From Bidens hawaiensis (Eukaryota > Streptophyta > Magnoliopsida > Asterales > Asteraceae), in the NCBI GenBank assembly GCA_021521415.1, contig JAIQDT010001663.1:534773-598772 (forward strand): a stretch of DNA of 64,000 nt, written 5' to 3'. The notes beneath the pieces are model-generated. The model saw nothing but the letters and a program-made list of their open reading frames with translations. It was not told where the DNA came from and searched no databases. Positions 59,360 through 64,000 of the stretch are shown here, piece by piece. Positions within the stretch are counted from its first letter, which is position 1, and every line of letters begins with the position of its first letter. Position numbers and translations under genes: made by a program.

Positions 59360-61158
59360 TTACTCCTTTTTCGGTTTCTTGAGAGCTTTCTTTCTCTGTC
59401 CAAGCATGTAACCATACAAGTGCGGAATCCCTGCAAAAAAATTGTTCATATAATTTAATAAAAATATCATTCACAAACTTATACATAGATCATTGATGTC
59501 ATAACTAATAAGTAATAACCTTACCTGGTAAATAAATTGCAAGCACAACAATTGTGCAATAAAAATAATCAAATGAAAAGTTCCATTTGTTTGGCATCCT
59601 TACAGAATACAATCCGGATTCCTGAACAACAAACAAAAGTATTTATTAAAGACAAAACACCAAATATATATACGTATACAGGTTCATAATAGTAGGGATG
59701 TATAGACTTGTTACCTTCATATAAGGTAACGCGCTATAAATCATACCAATTTCACTCGATATACCAGTCGGATACAACACCAAGAAAGTGCTATACCTGC
59801 ACAAGTAACGGAAATAGATTACTACTAATATGACCATTATAAATCAATAATGGAAACATAAATTTTAACTAGGATGGTCCATGCATCGAGGTCAAACCTG
59901 AGCCATAACAGCCAGTATGGAGTAGAACCAAATGCCTCCTTTGTTCCAAAGAAAGAGTACCGGATAATCTAATCATCAAACCCAAAAATATATTTTTTAA
60001 AACGTTTTAACCAAATTAGCAGTTAACAGCCATCCAAGACTTACCTCGGTTATACCCCAGCTGACGACCAAAGAGCTGATAAGAGGATGTTTTTGAACCT
60101 GCCACCATCCATCTTTATTCTCAATAATCGTATTTAGAACCGAAACGATCGAAATAAATAACAAGGAGATTAATAACCTCAGGAAAGCTATACAGGATTC
60201 CCCATACCAAATACAATCTCGAACTTATTTGAGGCAGTGTTGCTGAAACGGGCGATCTAACCAAACCTTTTGATGCCAGAAACAACACAAGATAAGAAAC
60301 CCGCGTTTATTAATAATAAAAAAAGGTTATCAACAATATAAAAACTCACCTACAATACCATGTAGAATCTGTTCCAAAGGTTAGCAAAAGGCACGAAATG
60401 AAAACGATAACGGGTCAAAATTCATCCATGGAAAAATCATAACTTTATGCACACATGAACTATAAGTATATAATGGTTGTAAAAATCCCACCTAGCCTCC
60501 GATTAATCCCTGATTAATCGCTAGTCCCTACCCCACATATTATAGTTCCCGACTAATCGCTGTTTGGTCAAACTCGGTCCAAATTGAGAAAAATCATATA
60601 TAAATTTGATACATATTTGTATATTTCACAAACTACATATAAATTCCAATTCGATTAATCGGGATCAATCGATGGTCCCTACCCCGCCGTCTGACTAGCT
60701 CCGGGATTAATACCGCCTGACCAGCGCCTAGCAAGTATATGAAATAAACTCTTAACACTAGTCAAATCACAATTATCCAATACTTTTTGACAATTGTTCT
60801 ATAACTGGAAAGCAAAAGCATATACTTTCCCATCTTTCAAATTTCAAGATTGCCCACAACAGAAACAATTTTTTAAAAATAAATCTTGAATCAAACAAGG
60901 GTTTTGCAGTACCTCTAAAAAGGCAGCAGATTGAGCAAATAAAAGGGGTTTCTCTACCCAGATTCCTTTAGAGTTTTCAAGGTCAAAAACAACACTTGAA
61001 ACCTAAAACAGAGAGATTAAGATTAAGATAAGATATGAAATTATGAACCGAAAGAAGGGTGGGTTATTAATGGGAATATGAACTTACCATCCGGCGAAGA
61101 CAACCCAGTTGTAAGTGGTGAGATAGATTCGCCGGAGACCGGACAAGAACCCTGCCAT
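59360..61158 (-). CDS. PAS2: PASTICCINO2-like very-long-chain 3-hydroxyacyl-CoA dehydratase, exon 2 disrupted
   Basis: Nine exons (minus): 61158-61088, 61002-60913, 60368-60350, 60266-60178, 60098-60045, 59968-59898, 59796-59715, 59621-59525 and 59430-59360. They read MAGFLSGLRRIYLTTYNWVV.., ILHGIVGLVRSPVSATLPQI.., SSLVVSWGITEIIRYSFFGT.. and YSTFLVLYPTGISSEIGMIY... The Tyr and Glu seven residues apart in YPTGISSE match the catalytic pair of HACD/Phs1 enzymes, which do the dehydration step of fatty-acid elongation in the ER. The C-terminus KPKKE is a K-x-K-x-x ER signal. In exon 2 the frame reaches TAG right after LKTLKESG and resumes in another frame at VEKPLLFAQSAAFLE. About 22 bp are missing against the family (YENVYDA). 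With them the protein would be 221 residues, the Arabidopsis length as I recall it. It is a recent pseudogene, a null allele or an assembly error. Confidence 0.85.
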
Positions 61159-62455
61159 TGCTTAGATCCAGATGTAGGCAAATGGGTATTAAATGGCGAG
61201 AAGATGTAAGTGGAAATTGAAATGAAAAGAAATGGCATTAAATTGATTTAGGTGGGTAGATGCACCCAACGTGGGTTTTAAGTCCAGTAGAGTAAGTAGT
61301 CCACCAACATATATCTTTTTTATGATTTTCTATCAATATAGATTGGGTGGGGATGGCCGTCAAAAGTATGCTAATACATGTCCAATAATTATCTGTCTCG
61401 GTGTAATTGTCATTCTGGTTTAATGTTACGGGGTGATAGTTTAGATCTTAGATCCTAAGATTCACATGTAAAACCTGACTCAATAAGCTTGTTGCACAGT
61501 GATGGGTTTCCTCACTAATTGCGTTTTTCGGTGAGTCATGCTTAGAGTTTTAAAATCAGTATCCACAGTTGATATCTCGTCACAACAAAGGTCCCGCGGG
61601 TATTAGGGGTCGTTTCAAACATTGTTAAAAAAAATTGTCGGTATTCGGTACCTGTTGGTATCAGCCATCAGGTATACCTATTTGTTTGTCAGAAACATAT
61701 TCGTTGGGATTTTCAAATACACTTTTTCTTCCTATTCTAGATTTTTATATAATTTTATGTTCTTAACAACTATATTGTCTAATCCGTTTCATACCCGCCA
61801 AACTTTGTAAAACTAATCTCATAGTTGGTCATTCATCCTGTTAGTTAGAGTTTGTTTCATATGCATATACGCATGAAGTTATAATTTTTCCATGGATGAA
61901 TTTTGACCCGTTATCGTTTCAGTCCAAAAGGTTTCGAGTTTTGGGTTTGCCCATCGGATTCGTGTTCAATTACTATCCTTACGTATAACAACATAGCCCA
62001 TTTAACTAGACAAGCCAAATCGACTGAAGGCTTGTAAATTTTTGTAACAAAAATATTATTTTAATATTAAAACTTAAACATTACCGTTACATATGTAAGG
62101 CAAATAGGCAAAAAAAAAAAATAGTGTGTCCATCCCATTTGATACGTTTGTAATTAATTTCTAAATGGGTCATAATGAGTTGATAGGTTGTATTGATGGG
62201 TTAAATGGGTCGTAGGTGGGTTGATCTGTTGACTTTATAAAAAAGATTATGTATTTTTATTCTAATTTTGAACGGTTGAGGACAATGTGTTTAAGTAAAG
62301 AGTTAAACGGGTCGAACGAACGTAATTACTTTCTTTTTATTAAAAGTAATTACTTTCTTTTTATTAAAAGTTAGTGAAAAGAGAATCTATATTTGAATTG
62401 TCTTTTTTTTTTCTATTGTATTTATTTATCCAACCCCCCACCACCACCACACCCA
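61159..62455. other. 5' flank of the PAS2-like gene and AT-rich DNA
   Basis: No further gene recognised. Confidence 0.5.
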
Positions 62456-62458
62456 GTC

Positions 62459-62911
62459 TAGAGATGGGCAAAAAAACCGGTTGGTGAACCGGTTCAACGG
62501 TTTAAACCGAAAATCGGTTTTTACAAAAACCGGTTATTTAAAAACCGGTTTGACCGGTTTAGTAACCGCCGGTTCGTATATCGGTTACAAGTTCTAGAGA
62601 AAAAACCGGTTACTGAACCGGTTATGGAAAAAACCGGTTAATTTTAAAACCGGTTATTATGAAAAAAACCGGTTATTAACCGGTTATTTAAAAAAAAAAA
62701 ACCGGTTAATTAAAAAAACCAGTTATTAACCGGTTCTAACCGGTTTCTAAACCGGTCCTAACCGGTTAGACCGGTCCGAGTTTTGCACCAAAAAAACCGG
62801 TTAATAAACCGGTCCGGTTATTTAAAAACCGGTTTTTATCCAGGCCAAGAAAAACCGGTCCGGTTATTAACCGAACCGGTTTTTTTTAAAAAACCGATTT
62901 GTGCACCTCTA
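62459..62911. mobile_element. ACCGGTT-array element, hAT-like MITE
   Basis: TAGAGATGGGCA at the left and TGTGCACCTCTA at the right are imperfect inverted termini. The interior is dominated by about 30 AACCGGTT-type units. Flanks show ACACCCAG (62449-62456) and ACACCCAC (62912-62919), seven of eight bases alike, compatible with a hAT 8-bp duplication only if the element begins two bases earlier. Confidence 0.55.
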
Positions 62912-63249
62912 ACACCCACCCAGCCACCCACACACACAAAAGTAATAAAAAGTAAATAGTTATGGAAGCCGTTCGAATCCATATGAGAGTCCAAGATCCA
63001 ACAAGCTTAATATGACAATATAAAAATATCATTTTTGTGTCATGTTTTGTTATATTTCACATAAGGACAAAATTACCACATCTTTTATGAAGCGGGTCTT
63101 TTAAGCGTTAGAACACTAATGGATTCAGTTGCTCAAGAAGGAAGTAGATATAAAAGAAAAACATATAAATTACAAGCTCATGATGAAAATGAAGTACATC
63201 AATAGACCCAATTCAACCATTGCATATTTGACCTATTTTTCAAACATAA

Positions 63250-63708
63250 GAGATTGTTTACATTGACTTCCTCCGCGATGTTATTCCAACTCAATATCAA
63301 GTTGTTGAAGAGTTTGTTGAATATTTTTCTCTAGCCTTTTAAAAAGCCAAAAACGTAGCCGAGATAATTCCCTGAATAACAGTTCTCTATGCTCCGCTTC
63401 TGATAATAAAAAAAGGAATATAACAGATCTTTTGTCATTGGGTTATCCCGGATAGCCGAATTTTATTCGTTGATCGTTCAAAAAACAAAAGAACACACAA
63501 TAGATCTTTTATTAATCAATAAGCCATCTCTTATGCACAATGAATTTATACCACTCCAAACTGCATTTGCAGTGCTACACGAAATAAGAACTTGTTCCAA
63601 AGACTCCCTCCCAACACCGTATATAAAACAATTCGGATTTCCTATAGAAAGATTTCTTTTGATTAGTTCATCTTTTATATGAATTTTGCTAAGAGCTGCT
63701 CTAACCAA
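63250..63708 (-). pseudogene. LINE reverse-transcriptase tail (zf-RVT-like)
   Basis: The minus-strand frame 63708-63478 reads LSKIHIKDELIKRNLSIGNP, then CFIYG and LEQVLISCSTANAVWSGINS. This is the zinc-binding region downstream of plant LINE reverse transcriptases (..T.D.L..R.I....C..C....E...H.L..C..A..VW). A basic stretch down to about 63280 (LLFRELSRLRFWLFKRLEKN) is probably its continuation after decay. Key Cys positions are altered (CFIYG for C..C). The RT domain itself is not in the window. Confidence 0.55.
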
Positions 63709-64000
63709 AAAAAATAACTTTTATCGAAACCACTTTATCCAATCATGAGCGTATGTAGCCAAAACAAACATGTCTTTTTTTCAATATTTCCTATGACAAA
63801 CCGTATCGAGGATTGACCCAAAGGAGATCCCCATCACAACTCCAAGCATGAAAATGATAATTTGTTTTATGTTTTTCTAACTTTTCTTCATAATTAAGTT
63901 ATACGGATTTGACAAATTTTGATTGTTAAAATTTCCAATAATCTAGATTATTATTTTGATCAACAGAAGGTGGTCAAGGTTTGCATCCTACTTAGTAGCC
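63709..64000. other. window end, no gene recognised
   Basis: AT-rich sequence; could be upstream LINE-derived DNA but no motif was seen. Confidence 0.3.

Overview
The window is nuclear DNA of a flowering plant. It has spliceosomal introns with GT..AG borders, AT-rich intergenic DNA, plant-specific genes (a CURT1-type thylakoid protein, a plant-type bHLH-ACT factor, an SVP-type MADS relic) and deeply nested plant transposons. Gene structures fit a eudicot. I suspect Asteraceae from the general look of the repeats, but the sequence alone does not prove it.

Six host loci are recognisable. (1) 2220-3929 (+): CURT1D-like thylakoid curvature protein, five exons, intact. (2) 34631-35556 (-): intronless mitochondrial dicarboxylate carrier with a one-base frameshift in a G run. 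(3) 40449-43533 (+): IMPACT/YigZ family protein, six exons, intact. (4) 45554-46808 (-): bHLH factor with an ACT-like C-terminus, two exons, intact. (5) 56552-57470 (+): decayed fragments of an SVP/JOINTLESS-type MADS-box gene. (6) 59360-61158 (-): PASTICCINO2-like 3-hydroxyacyl-CoA dehydratase, nine exons, with an apparent 22-bp deletion in exon 2. Their functions are unrelated; I see no cluster or shared pathway.

The centre (about 11.2-33.8 kb) is a nest of transposons that can be resolved from termini and target-site duplications. A PIF/Harbinger transposase relic (minus strand) is split twice: by a 2.25-kb solo LTR (11444-13695), and by a 19.7-kb CACTA element (14022-33677, 13-bp inverted termini, AGT duplication). 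The CACTA element received two LTR retrotransposons. One is a composite three-LTR, two-primer-site element (15155-19161, GGTTA duplication). The other is a young, pol-less Tat-like Ty3/gypsy element (21067-30222, CATAT duplication, nearly identical LTRs) with gag on the minus strand and an intron-containing 'gypsy-type transposon' gene on the plus strand.

Outside the nest are a 2.08-kb Helitron with both ends and a Tourist MITE inside it (6966-9041), further Helitron 3' ends (4972, 36660, 51073, 51546), several MITEs, a second solo LTR of the same family as the first but inverted (52878-55169, TAGTA duplication), tRNA-derived SINE-like units, an ACCGGTT-rich hAT-like element (62459-62911) and a LINE tail (63250-63708). 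Remaining gaps are AT-rich and hold nothing I can name.
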